NCBI GenBank assembly: GCA_964513465.1
Contig: CAZEMR010000004.1
Location: 26,007 to 90,006 of the forward strand
Reading direction: 5' to 3'
DNA: 64,000 nucleotides
From: CAZEMR01 sp964513465
Lineage (GTDB): Bacteria > Bacteroidota > Ignavibacteria > Kapaibacteriales > UBA2268
Shown piece by piece: positions 47,258-57,900 of the stretch. The notes beneath the pieces are model-generated. The model was given only the letters and a program-made list of their open reading frames with translations. It was not told the origin of the DNA and ran no database searches. Numbering within the stretch: position 1 is the first letter of the stretch; the number at the start of each line of letters is the position of its first letter. A program made the position numbers and the translations under genes.

Positions 47258-47992
47258 ATGAAATTAGCACGAAAATTACTACTTATTTCGCTTTTGGCAA
47301 CGTTCATATCAGTCGCTGCGATCGCGCAGTCGCCACTCGAAGTGGCAATCTCAGAACCCCTCATTGAGGGCGACGCCAGCGGAGAGTTAACTTCGCATTT
47401 CTCAATTAAAAATTCATCTCCGCTCTCTATAGACGTCACCGCCCGTCTCGAGATCAACGAACTGGCCAATGGCCATGCAGTGACTTACTGCTGGGGCGAT
47501 TTCTGCTATCCACCGCAGACCGAGGACCATACGAGTCTGAATCCGCAGACTATCGATCCTGGCAAACAGACCAACCAGATGGAAACATACGCAAAATGCT
47601 ACCCGGAGGGCAGCGACGGCATCACACGCATAAGGCTGGTCTTTTATGATGCGACTGTGCCGGAATCCGAACTTGCGCTCGATATCACATTCAACGCCGG
47701 TGTCGAGGGTGTCCGCGAAACCATGGCCCGCGATGGCTACAGCATTTCGCTCCCCGCGCCGAATCCGGCAATCGACGTGGCAGTTATCGATTATGCGATG
47801 CCGCAGACCGCAGCAAGCGCTGAATTCTCCGTCAGAGATATTAGCGGCAATGTGGTTTATTCGCAGAATATATTTAATACGGAAGGGCGCATCAGTGTGC
47901 CGACCGGAGCAATGGCATCGGGCAGCTATATCTGCACTATAGAGCGCAGCGGATCGATTTTTGCCGCTACGTCTTTAATAATCAGTAAGTAA
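47258..47992 (+). CDS. Small secreted T9SS cargo protein
   Basis: The 244-residue protein has a signal peptide (MKLARKLLLISLLATFISVAAIAQ), one beta-rich domain (about 30-150, NSSPLSIDVTARLEINE and YCWGDFCYPPQ with a Cys pair plus CYPEG), and a type A sorting domain (SLPAPNPAIDVAVIDY to the end). The domain matches no family I can name; such short proteins often sit on the surface of Bacteroidota. A hairpin terminator follows the stop. Confidence 0.8.
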   Translation: MKLARKLLLISLLATFISVAAIAQSPLEVAISEPLIEGDASGELTSHFSIKNSSPLSIDVTARLEINELANGHAVTYCWGDFCYPPQTEDHTSLNPQTIDPGKQTNQMETYAKCYPEGSDGITRIRLVFYDATVPESELALDITFNAGVEGVRETMARDGYSISLPAPNPAIDVAVIDYAMPQTAASAEFSVRDISGNVVYSQNIFNTEGRISVPTGAMASGSYICTIERSGSIFAATSLIISK

Positions 47993-48160
47993 AGTATCCG
48001 ATAGTTTATATTTACGAAGGGGCCGCTTCCTGCCTGCGCGGGGAGCGGTTTCTATTTTATATACGATCGGTACCGGATTGCGGCGATGGCTTGTGCGGCC
48101 GTCGGCGGTCCACACCGCAAGGGTGAATGATATTACAATAGCAAGTATTATTTTTTTCAT
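47975..48160 (-). CDS. Possible small exported protein, 61 residues
   Basis: Minus-strand frame in the gap between two plus-strand genes. The product begins with a convincing signal peptide (MKKIILAIVISFTLAVWTADG) and has a basic mature part (RTSHRRNPVPIVYKIETAPR). Its 3' end overlaps the preceding cargo gene by 18 bp and it crosses the hairpin at 48023-48048. No Shine-Dalgarno site or family is seen, so it may be chance. Confidence 0.35.
   Translation of the reverse strand: MKKIILAIVISFTLAVWTADGRTSHRRNPVPIVYKIETAPRAGRKRPLRKYKLSDTLLTDY
48023..48058 (+). terminator. Putative terminator of the small T9SS cargo gene
   Basis: CCGCTTCC (48023-48030) pairs with GGGAGCGG (48041-48048), one G-T pair included, around a 10-nt loop, then TTTCTATTTT. 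It begins 31 nt after the stop. Confidence 0.65.
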
Positions 48161-48215
48161 TTATATGATTTTAATATATTTACTTCAAATTTCCATGTCA
48201 TCGGAGACTCAAATT

Positions 48216-49343
48216 ATGAAAACGCAAACCCTTCGGATTTCTTTTATTCTGATGCTCATCGCGCCCCTGTTTTGCTATTCTCAGGAAAAAGCTCCGCATA
48301 AATTCTATCTCCACGCAGCCGTCGATACCACGTTCAATCCACAGTTTGGCGAGCCGATCCGCCACTGGGTGGAATTCCTTTACGAGACCGATCCCGACAT
48401 ACAGAAAACCTATTGGGAGCCTTCGGAGCTGGAAAGCTTCGGCGGGGACTACTGCCTGGTCTGCGGCGGTATATTCCAGTATGGCCGGGCGACAACGATG
48501 AAATACTTCAGTCCGTACATTCTTTCTGTCGGATATATAGATGGATTATATATAATTCAGACTATGCTGACGCAAAATCCGCTGAAGCTCGATGATTCGG
48601 TCAGAAAAAATCAGAATCCGGTCACTATCCTGCGAATTGCCGTCGAAGAGCGCGACGGGAAATATTATTTAAAAAATATGCTGCCTCTCGAAACCAGATT
48701 CTGGAATAGATATAATTACGGAAATATTACATATATAACCGAGCCTTCGGTCGCAATCGATTCCTCAGATTGCCGCCGTGCGGGCGCATTTCTCGATTCC
48801 CTCTCGATGATATGGCAGGGGCGGCCTTATGATAAACAGATCGATTATTATGTTACGCGCAATTCACACGCGCTAAACCGCGCCGCGGGTATGGACTTCG
48901 CGTTTATGGGCAGTTTCGTCGGGATAGGTCTTTATGACGCAGGCATATTGCTCAGCGGCCGGGGGAATTTCTTTTATAAGCATGAATTGGCACACATGGT
49001 AATTCCCGCCAGTGGGAATATGCTGTATACCGAGGGTATGGCGACATATTTCGGCGGCAGTGCGGGATATAGCTTCGTCGATGCGAAAGATGCGCTGCGC
49101 GAGAATTTTTATCCCGTCAGCAAAGAGGAGATCGATCAGATTCTGGAATGGCGCAATAGTCTGGATTATTACACACTTGGTTCAATTCTTATTGAAATAA
49201 TTATCGACGAAAAAGGTCTGTCCGCCGCGAAGGAACTGGCCGGATTTGATGGCAGCGATGAGGAGTATATTAATAAAATATTAGTAATGCTGGATTTCGA
49301 TAAATCAGATCTTTTGGATAAAATCAATTCAATTCTCAAATGA
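48216..49343 (+). CDS. Secreted putative zinc peptidase (HEXXH)
   Basis: From the ATG at 48216 the protein has 375 residues and a signal peptide (MKTQTLRISFILMLIAPLFCYSQ). The first 240 residues show no known domain. Near residue 255 the sequence KHELAHMVIPASGNMLYTEGMATYFGG gives an HEXXH zinc motif with a Glu 13 residues past the second His, the gluzincin pattern seen in M1-like and peptidase MA-like proteins. There is no type IX sorting domain, so the protein should be periplasmic or released. Neighbours give no further clue. Confidence 0.7.
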   Translation: MKTQTLRISFILMLIAPLFCYSQEKAPHKFYLHAAVDTTFNPQFGEPIRHWVEFLYETDPDIQKTYWEPSELESFGGDYCLVCGGIFQYGRATTMKYFSPYILSVGYIDGLYIIQTMLTQNPLKLDDSVRKNQNPVTILRIAVEERDGKYYLKNMLPLETRFWNRYNYGNITYITEPSVAIDSSDCRRAGAFLDSLSMIWQGRPYDKQIDYYVTRNSHALNRAAGMDFAFMGSFVGIGLYDAGILLSGRGNFFYKHELAHMVIPASGNMLYTEGMATYFGGSAGYSFVDAKDALRENFYPVSKEEIDQILEWRNSLDYYTLGSILIEIIIDEKGLSAAKELAGFDGSDEEYINKILVMLDFDKSDLLDKINSILK

Positions 49344-49344
49344 T

Positions 49345-49375
49345 AAAAGCCTTCCCCGCGGGCTGCGAAGAAGGC
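49345..49375 (-). terminator. Weak terminator between convergent genes (tyrS side)
   Basis: GCCTTC (49349-49354) pairs with GAAGGC (49370-49375); on the minus strand four T residues follow, so it could end the tyrS transcript. The stem is short. Confidence 0.5.
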
Positions 49376-49408
49376 AATGATATATATTTAAGCTTATATT
49401 AATCGGGC

Positions 49409-50626
49409 TTATTTAGCTTTTATATTCATAAATTTCCGCTTGCCGACCTTGAAGAGGCGCTCTTCCGAGAGATCGACCTCCATCATCCGGTCGTCGGCCT
49501 TTTCGCCGTCGATCGATACGGCGCCCTGCTGCACAAGGCGGCCGGCTTCTTTTTTCGATGGCGCCAGCTTTGTTTCGGCGAGTATATCGAGTATCAGCAT
49601 TTTGCCGCCGTCGGCTTCGATTTCGACGGATGGGATGTCGTCGGGCAACTGCTTATTTTTGAATACGCGATCGAACTCCTCGCGGGCGTTGCGGCCGGCT
49701 TCGTCGCTGTGGTAGCGCGCCACGATTGCCTCGGCGACCTTTGCCTTGGCCTCGCGCGGGTGCACGCTGCCGTCTTTTATTCCCTTTTCCATTCGGGCGG
49801 CTTCGTCGGCGGGGGCAAATGCGCCGTACTGGTAATAACGCGCGATAAGGTTATCGGGTATCGACATTGCCTTGCCGAACATATCCGTCGGCGCGTCAGT
49901 CAGCGCGATATAATTATCCAGCGATTTGCTCATCTTCTCGACGCCGTCGGTGCCCTCGAGTATGGGCATTGTGACAAGGCACTGCGGTTCCTTGCCGTAC
50001 GATTTCTGGATTTCGCGGCCGACTATGAGGTTGAATTTCTGGTCGGTGCCGCCAAGCTCGACGTCCGATTCTATTTCGGCGCTGTCCATTGCCTGGGCCA
50101 GCGGATACAGCAGCTCGTGGACGCTGATCGGAATGCCGCCTTTGTAGCGCTTTTCGAAGTCGTCGCGCTCCAGAAGCTGGGCGACGGTATATTTGCTGGC
50201 GAGCACGATCACTTCGTTGAAATTCATTTTGCCCAGCCATTCGGAATTATAGCGCACTTCGAGCAGGTCTTCGCGCAGTATCATATTGGCCTGCTCGAGA
50301 TAGGACTGCCCATTGATGCGGGTTTCCTCGAGCGTAAGCTGGGGCCGTGTTTTCGATTTGCCGGAGGGGTCGCCGATCATCGCCGTGAAGTCGCCGACGA
50401 TAAGGATTGCCCGGTGGCCCATATCCTGGAACTGTCGCATTTTGTGCAATACGACTGCGTGGCCGATATGCAGATCGGGTTTGCTGGGATCGCAGCCGAG
50501 CTTTATTTTTAGCGGTTGTTTCATTTTGATTGAATTTTCGATCTTGCGGACGAGTTCATCCTCGGGCAGCACCTCGACGGCGCCGGAGCGGATAAGGTCC
50601 ATTTGTTCATTAACGGATGGAAACAT
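49409..50626 (-). CDS. tyrS: Tyrosyl-tRNA synthetase
   Basis: TyrRS charges tRNA-Tyr with tyrosine. From the ATG at 50626 (GGGAAG just upstream) the protein has 405 residues; a longer start at 50650 is possible. Seen: LGCDPSKPDLHIGHAVVLHK with the HIGH motif near 45-48, GDFTAMIGDPSGKSKTRP, the KMSKS loop VEKMSKSLDNY near 225, and an S4 RNA-binding domain at the end (SKKEAGRLVQQGAVSIDGEK). The class-I fold and S4 tail are standard. Confidence 0.95.
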   Translation of the reverse strand: MFPSVNEQMDLIRSGAVEVLPEDELVRKIENSIKMKQPLKIKLGCDPSKPDLHIGHAVVLHKMRQFQDMGHRAILIVGDFTAMIGDPSGKSKTRPQLTLEETRINGQSYLEQANMILREDLLEVRYNSEWLGKMNFNEVIVLASKYTVAQLLERDDFEKRYKGGIPISVHELLYPLAQAMDSAEIESDVELGGTDQKFNLIVGREIQKSYGKEPQCLVTMPILEGTDGVEKMSKSLDNYIALTDAPTDMFGKAMSIPDNLIARYYQYGAFAPADEAARMEKGIKDGSVHPREAKAKVAEAIVARYHSDEAGRNAREEFDRVFKNKQLPDDIPSVEIEADGGKMLILDILAETKLAPSKKEAGRLVQQGAVSIDGEKADDRMMEVDLSEERLFKVGKRKFMNIKAK

Positions 50627-50729
50627 TTTTCTTCCCGGATTTATAATCAATTATGGAATAGCGCACTGCGCAATTCTCAAAATTAAGAATTTTGTATATA
50701 TATATTAAATTTTTGGAAAAAATCATCAA

Positions 50730-51209
50730 TCAGATGCGGAATTTGCGGCGGATTTCGCGTTCTGTTTCGCGCTTTTTGGTGGTCTCGCGCTTGTCGTATT
50801 TGCGTTTGGCTTTGGCCACTCCGAGCTCGACTTTGACGAATGGTCCGGAGAAATAAATCGACAGCGGGATTATCGTCATGCCCTTCTCCTGGATGGCTGA
50901 TTTGAGCCGGACGGCTTCGCGTTTATGCACGAGCAGCTTGCGCTCGCGCCTGGGGTTGACACGGTCGTAGCTTGATTGTTCATATGGATTTATGTGCATA
51001 TTAAATATAAATAATTCCTCGTCCTGCGGCGATTTGAATCCGGCGTATGCTTCCTGAAGGCTGACCTTGCCCTGGCGGATAGACTTCACCTCCGAGCCGA
51101 TCAGCTCTATGCCGGCTTCGTATGTATTGGTTATAAAAAAATCGTGCAGCGCGCGGCGGTTGGTTGCCACCGTACGGACTTCGCGATTCATCATTTCCTG
51201 AGTTTTCAT
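50730..51209 (-). CDS. smpB: SsrA-binding protein SmpB
   Basis: SmpB binds tmRNA and carries it to stalled ribosomes in trans-translation. The 159-residue protein has the family motifs NRRALHDFFITNTYEAGIEL, GSEVKSIRQGKVSLQEAYAG, FNMHINPYEQSSYDRVNPRR and the basic C-terminal tail (KAKRKYDKRETTKKRETERE). AAGGGA precedes the ATG. No tmRNA gene is seen in the window. It starts 11 bp from the stop of the AlkD-like gene on the same strand, and the two are probably cotranscribed. Confidence 0.96.
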   Translation of the reverse strand: MKTQEMMNREVRTVATNRRALHDFFITNTYEAGIELIGSEVKSIRQGKVSLQEAYAGFKSPQDEELFIFNMHINPYEQSSYDRVNPRRERKLLVHKREAVRLKSAIQEKGMTIIPLSIYFSGPFVKVELGVAKAKRKYDKRETTKKRETEREIRRKFRI

Positions 51210-51220
51210 CGATTTCCCTT

Positions 51221-51883
51221 TTACTTAAAATTCTTGTCCCTGAGCTTATTGCGGGCGTCCGGCGCCTGGCACGATCCGCCGATGACAATGCCGAGGTCTC
51301 CGGCGCGGTCGGCGATTTCGATAGTTCTGGCGTTAAGCTCCGGCGAACGAGCGCCGATCGCGATCAGCGCGTAGTTGGCGCCGTCGCGCACGAAATTGGC
51401 GCCGTGGGTCATTGCTTCCTCCAGCTCCGGCAGCCACGATTCGAAATCGACTCCCGAATCTTTTTTGGATTTGGCCAGTTCATGCAGAATCATATATCCG
51501 GAGCGGCGCACGAATTCTTTTTCGGACTTTGTCCATTCGCCGAGCTTTTTCTGAGCAAATGGCGTTTTGGCGACTGTGTTGCTTACGAATTTATCGGCCA
51601 GATCCCAAAAGCCAACGCCTTCAATCCACTCGTCGATCTGCTCTTCGGTTACTTTTTTCGGTTCGCAAATATATGTGGCCAAAAGCTTTGCGTCGTGAAA
51701 GCCTGTGCGCCATATATCCATCGCGAGATCGTTATCGCGTCCGATTTTCTTTGCGATTTTTTTCAATCCGGTGAGGTTTGCTCCCAGATATTTCGAAGTA
51801 TCCATTCCTCCGCGCTCCCATATTTTAATTGCGCGGGGGTCGGCGATAGCTTTGATTTCCTGAATGGCCTGCTCGGTAGTCAT
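51221..51883 (-). CDS. AlkD-like DNA alkylation repair protein
   Basis: The 220-residue protein is made of HEAT-like helical repeats and fits the AlkD/AlkC-type DNA glycosylase family (DNA alkylation repair enzyme). Typical are LGANLTGLKKIAKKIGRDNDLA, DIWRTGFHDAKLLATYI with the lesion-side residues in this helix pair, and VRRSGYMILHELA. AlkD removes N3- and N7-alkylated bases; the exact substrate here is inferred. The C-terminal 20 residues are polar. Upstream of smpB in the same run. Confidence 0.8.
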   Translation of the reverse strand: MTTEQAIQEIKAIADPRAIKIWERGGMDTSKYLGANLTGLKKIAKKIGRDNDLAMDIWRTGFHDAKLLATYICEPKKVTEEQIDEWIEGVGFWDLADKFVSNTVAKTPFAQKKLGEWTKSEKEFVRRSGYMILHELAKSKKDSGVDFESWLPELEEAMTHGANFVRDGANYALIAIGARSPELNARTIEIADRAGDLGIVIGGSCQAPDARNKLRDKNFK

Positions 51884-51944
51884 AGTAATTCTCCGGAAAA
51901 TTTCAGAGTAATTAATTAATACGAATATGAGGCGTATTTATTAA

Positions 51945-54900
51945 TTATCTGCCGCCGGCAAGCGAGATGCGGATGTCGAGGCCGACCTGGGTAGTATGAA
52001 ATCCGGGATTGGCCGCTCCCTCGGTAAAGGTGCCCTCGTAGCGCACAAAAAACGCGGCGGTAAGCCGGTTGCTGAGCGAATAGCGTGCCTGGGGCTCGAG
52101 AATTATCTGGGTGCTGCCGTCCACTGTGATGGCGTCGCCGCCCTCGAGCGACTCGGGTTCGAGTATGTTGAATGTGCCGCGGGAATTGGCTTTATAAGTG
52201 GCAAGGAAGCTGAATTCAAGATCGTTCTGCAGATTAATCCCGAGGAACGGGAATTCGAATCCGCGCATCTGATAGCTGGCCTGGCTGGTTATCTCGGTGG
52301 TGGATTGTTTGGTAATTCCCGCGCGATTACCCGTATTTATCTGATATTGGTTGGTGGTATTCACCCTCAGGCTTGCGGTCAGATTGCCGTCGAGCTTTTC
52401 CTCGTCGAATCCGGCGGTGACCTCGATCAGGGGCTGGAATCCTGACTGCACTTGCTGGGTCTGCACCGCGCGTCCGTTGTCGGTTATCTGGACATTTTCC
52501 TGATAAGTCGATACATATGCGTGCATTACGCTGAGCCGCTTCAGGGTGCCGCCCCAGAGATCCCATTTTTCGATGCCCTCCCAGCGGATGGCCCAGTTGA
52601 TTGCCGGCAGGAATTTGCCCGCAGCGCCGCCGAACAGGCTGAATGCCTCGAGCCCGTTATAGAATGATTCGGAAAGGGCTTCCTGCAATGCGAGATTTTT
52701 GGAGACGGTATCGGTGGCGGTAGCTTCTATCTGCGCTTTCTGCTGGTTATATAAATCGATTACATGTTCGATTGTATTATTAAATAAATTGAAACCGAAG
52801 ACCGTCGGCCATGTGAAATATGTCCGGTTGAATGATTCCATCGCGATTACGTTGGTGAATTCCGGAAATCCGTTTTCGTCGGTCACAACGGTCTGATTGC
52901 GATTGTATCCAAGGTCTGTCTTCCAGTTCAGGTCGAGCACTGCGCCTTCCCACAACGGCCGTGAGGTAGTCGCCTGGAGCGATGTTTTTTCGTTGAATAC
53001 GTCCTGCATAACCCCATTAGGCGGACGAAGGCCCGGATAGGTCTCGAACGAGAAGAACGGGAAAGTCGGCGAGCTGATCGCGTGGAATCCGCCGTGCGGA
53101 TTGCTGATCAATCCGAGCTGGTACGCGAAGCTGGGGCCGTACATCATCCTGCTGTCGCGGAAAGTAAGGCCGCGCCCCCAGAAATTGCTTAATCCGGTGC
53201 CGCCGAATACGCCGGGATTGGACGACGAGCTGCTTTGGGTGAAATTGAAATCGATTTTTTCCCAATCGAGGAAAACTGTCTTGAAAATATCGCCCACATC
53301 GGACATAATTCCGCCCGGCCCGGAAGTATCCGCAGGTACTTTTTGCGGTGTCATTCGCTGAGGCGTAACTCCGAACCAGCTGTCGGCCATTGACTTCAGC
53401 CGCAGCCCCATATTAAAGCGGACGCTCTTGTTCCAGCCGGTCTGCTTGGCGATATTCGCGATTGCCGGGTCGGGCTGCAAGGGGTCTTGCCAGCTATAAT
53501 TAACATTGTACGAACCGGTCATATCCACATAGCGCGGCAGGCCGCCGAAGTCCGGCAATTGTGGCTTGAAATTAAGCGTCACCGCCTGGTTGTGCATATT
53601 ATTCCGGCCGAAATTCACAAAATTGCCGTTATGGAAAAATATCACGTCGGCCATTTCGGCGCCGGTGCGCTGATTGCCGTTCTCGTCCAATTCGTAGGGC
53701 ACCAGAGTGCTGTTGGTCTGCATCGAATAATCGATCGCCGGATTCAGAAATCCGCCTTCGGATAATTTCCACGAGAACTGGGCATTGCGCGCCACAGAGA
53801 AATCCCGCAGCACGGGGCTGGGATAATCAAGGAATCGCGACTGCTCGGTCTGACGCCGACGCTGCATATTCATTGATACCGACAGATTCGACGGAAAGAA
53901 ATTGAGCTTGGCGTCTTTATACGCGCTCAGGCCGGGTATTCCATCGAAGAATCCGAATGGGCTGACCGCCGCAAATTCCGGGAAATTGACAGCGTACTGT
54001 GCATTAAGCCGCCACATCCAGTTGAAGCGCTCGGCATAAACCGGAGAGCGCTCGAATTCCTGGGAATAGGAATATCCCACATTTACCTTATTTAATGTTT
54101 CATTAATCAGCCAGTGATCGACCGGAATTCCGAGCTTTACTCCGGTCAGTGCCCAGCTATCCTGAATGCGCACGGTCTGCGAGCGGCGACGCGTTTCGTT
54201 GGCGATTCGCTGCGCTTCTTCGGGGGTTGCGCCGTTGAGCAGCGCATTGCGATAGTCGGCGTTGGCGGCTTCCTCGAGATTAATATCGTTATTGGCCACG
54301 AATTGCGGATCGCGCGTTATCTCGGAATGCGTATATGTAATTGGAATTTTCATTTGAGAAAAACTGCGCGGGGCGAATTTCTCGAGATTGCCCTGCATCG
54401 ATACCGACCAGTTCGTAGTTGTCACACGGTCGCCGAAGCGTTCCTCCAGCCGGTGGAAATTGGGCTTGGTATGCTGGAACGACGCGTTCACCGAGCCGAG
54501 GTCGGCCAGCTTGAGATCGACATTGGCCACTCCGGCCCAGTCGCGGCTCATTTCGGGCTTTATCAGGCGAAGCTCGTCCACCCAGATCGTCGTGGTTAAT
54601 TCGTTGGGGAATCTCTCTGCGGGGTTTTCGACGCCGACTCCGAAGAATTGCACGCGGGTGAGCACTGGATTGCCCTTGATTGAGAATTGTGCCAGCGGAT
54701 CGCCGTCGACGGCAAAGGTCTGGCGGTCGTATTCGGCGGATGTATCGCGAATCTGCTTGACTGCGGTGAGCTGCTGAAGATCGATGCTGATATCCTGCCA
54801 TCCGCGGGTGATCGGGCGTTTATATTCGTAATAATTCGAAGAATCCGTGCCGAATCGCAGGAATACATTGCCCTTGGGGATTGCGCCGCGGACTACGTTG

Positions 54901-57900
54901 TCGGGCATCGAGCCGTCGCCGTGGACGAAGAATTTCATTTCCTTATAATAAAATATATCCATCGGGCGGAAGATTCGGGTGGCCATGCGTTCGTCGCCGT
55001 AGCGGAGATTTTTGACGCTGACCGAGAGCGACTGCTCGTTGAGCTTGATCTCTTTATTCGGATCGGGATTATTTAGCTGGCGCGGCGCCCGGACGCCCGG
55101 AGGCATGGTATAGAAATCCGGCTCGCCGCTGTTTTCCCATACGTTGACGAATGCGATCGAGAGCACGCTGTCGTTGGGCTGAACTCCGGACTGCAGATTG
55201 CTGACGCGCTGCCACTGCGAGCCCACGAGGTTCCAGTCGGCGATTCTTGCATGAAGCGCGCCGCCTTTATACCAGACGCGGATATACTGAATATTCGAGA
55301 ACAGCGGATTGCCCACCCGGCGCACCGGCTTGCGGATCGGGATGCGGAACAGAAGCCAGCCGTTGTTCGCGCCGACGATCTGGTTGTTGGTCTGCGGATT
55401 CTGATCCAAAACTATTTCATATTCGAAATAATCATTCGCTGTGATGATAGACTGGCCGTTGTTGTCGTTGAGCACCTCGCGGTCGGGGAACTGCCCGAGT
55501 TCGGAAAGCTGGGCATTACCTTCGAAATTATTATAAAAACGGAAATCTTCGAGTACCTGGTCATTGTTGTCCTGGCCGAAATCGAATGCGTAGTTATCGC
55601 GCGCGGGGTCGTCCTCCAGATTCAGCGGGTAGGGATATGCCACCTGCTCCTGCTCGTCCGAGAGCGCGTCGATGCCGATATCCTCGCCGGGGTCGATTAT
55701 ATTGTTAGCAATCGGCGCGGCGGCGGTGATGCCGTCTTCGGTATTATTGAATCCATTCGGGATAATATCTTCGCTGATCTGCCCGAGGTCTATGTACATC
55801 CTGGTGCCCGGCTCGTAATAATCGAGCTTCATCATTACTTCGATGTATTCGATATTTTCCGTATCGAAATTGGTGTTGAATGAAGAAAACAGCCGTGTCA
55901 TACCCGACCAGATGCGGTTGCGGTTCTCCGGACGCTGACTCCATATATTCAGGCTGTCGAATTCGGGATTGAAGCGGTCGAGGAATTCCGGATTCTTATT
56001 ATATATACCGCGCTCGTCGGGATTGAATACGATTTCGAGCGGATTCAGGTTCGAGCGGCCAGAGATCACGTCCGAATTGGGATATACTTCATTATAGGGA
56101 ACATATGGCGTAAAATACTGGAACCAGAATGAATTACCGCGATAATACGCACGGGTTGTATCGTGCGCTCCAATCGATGAATCCACCGGCTGCGAGGAAT
56201 GCTGCCACATATTGGCATTCAGCCCGAGCGAGATATTCCGCTGGGCGCCTTCGAAGTCGTCCACATATACCACAGGCTGGCCCATATCCGAGGCCACCGA
56301 GGAAATGCGCTTGTTTGGCAGCGGGTCGATCATCGCCCACTCGCCGCCGATCGATAGCGACGACTGCGCCTTTGTATCATAAAACGGCAGATTGTCCAGA
56401 ATTCGGGTGATCACCGGGGCATTCCATTCGAGACGGCCATCGAGACCGAACATAGTATTGGCCACCGGCTCCTCGCCGAGCCGTACGCGGTCGATTATCG
56501 CCGACTGATCGTAGTGCATCAGAGTAAAGCCGAGGATCGTATTCAGATTGCGGGATTCGTGCAAAATATAATCGCCACGCAGTCCGGCGAGCGTTCGGGT
56601 TGATGTATTAAATACGTCGTGCTGTTCGTACTCTATTTTCAGATTGGCATTCGGGAGCGTTGCGCGCTGGTTGCGAATCGTAAGCGTTCCGGTGAAGTAA
56701 TCGACGATATAATCATCGAATTCGCGGAGCGGAACTCCGTCGAGCGTCACCTTCACGCTGCCGGGCGCCAGATTGTACGCGCCGAGCGATATGCGGTTGG
56801 TTGCGCGTCCGCTGACCTCGCCGGTTATCACAAAGCGGTCGCGGGTGGTATTTCGCCGGGCGACGTCGTAGGTTGTGTCATAAACTTCGGGGAATACGTA
56901 TTGCTCGGCCATTTCGGGGTTTCCCTGGCGGCGGAAGTATTCGCGCAGTCCGTCGCGGAAAGGCTCGGGGCTGGGGAAAGTGATCTCGCCGCGCACGGGA
57001 TCGAAAAAGGGCGGCTTGAGGTCGAATATACCATCGCCCGGAGGCTGGCCGGTGCTGTTATTCACCTGGTCGACTCCGAATATGGTCACCAGCTTATCCG
57101 GGGCGCCTTCGAGCACATCCGCCGAATCGTTCGACTGGCGGATATACCAGATGCCGATGCGTGTATCCTGGACGTTTACGTTTGTAGCATTTATTGAATA
57201 TATATTTTTCATCTGCCGGTCCCACAGCGTGGTGAATCCCGGCTGCATGTTTGGGCGATAGATCAGCTTCAGCAGCAGTGTGTCGCGCTCGCCCTGGGCC
57301 AGCGCGGTACCGTAGTAAAGGTCGTCCTCTACGGCGGTGGTGGGACCCTCGACGCGGTAGCTGACCGCATAGTAGCGCTCCTGGCGCAGGTTGTGGATAG
57401 TCAGCGTACCCAGGTTTCGGTCATAAGAAAATCTGTTCGAATCCAGCCGAACGAAATTACCCTTTTCGATTACGCCTGTCTGGCTGCCGGCCTGTTTCAG
57501 GTAATTCGGATAGGACTCATTGCTCTTCAGGCGCTTGGGTTCGAGATCGGCATAGGCAATCGCATTGGCAGAATATAGCGCAGCGTCCTGGATATTGCTG
57601 GTGGCTTCCCATACCTGCAGCTCTTTGATTCGCAGACTCGAGGCTGACGGCGGAATCACCGGGGTCGAATATTTGAAGTATTCCTTGTAAACCTCTTTAT
57701 ATGCGGTATCCACAAAGAAGTGATTTTTTGCATAATCATAGGCCCGAAGTTCGAATGGCTGTTTGCTCGATCCGCCCTGGACGTTGACGAATTTGCGTTC
57801 GCCCCGCCGCTGCGAGAATATCGTCTTTAAATATAATGGCCCGAACTGGAAATCCACGCGCGCTCCGAACAGCGCCTGGCCGCCGCCGATAAGCGATGAC

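Noticed and set aside
50678..50685. -7 element CAAAATTA (TAATTTTG on minus) upstream of tyrS
   Set aside because: It matches the consensus but lacks a -33 partner at the right distance, so I did not list it as a promoter.
51918..51938. Hairpin AATACG/CGTATT between sprA and the AlkD-like gene
   Set aside because: Six pairs only and no T tract on either side; not a convincing terminator.
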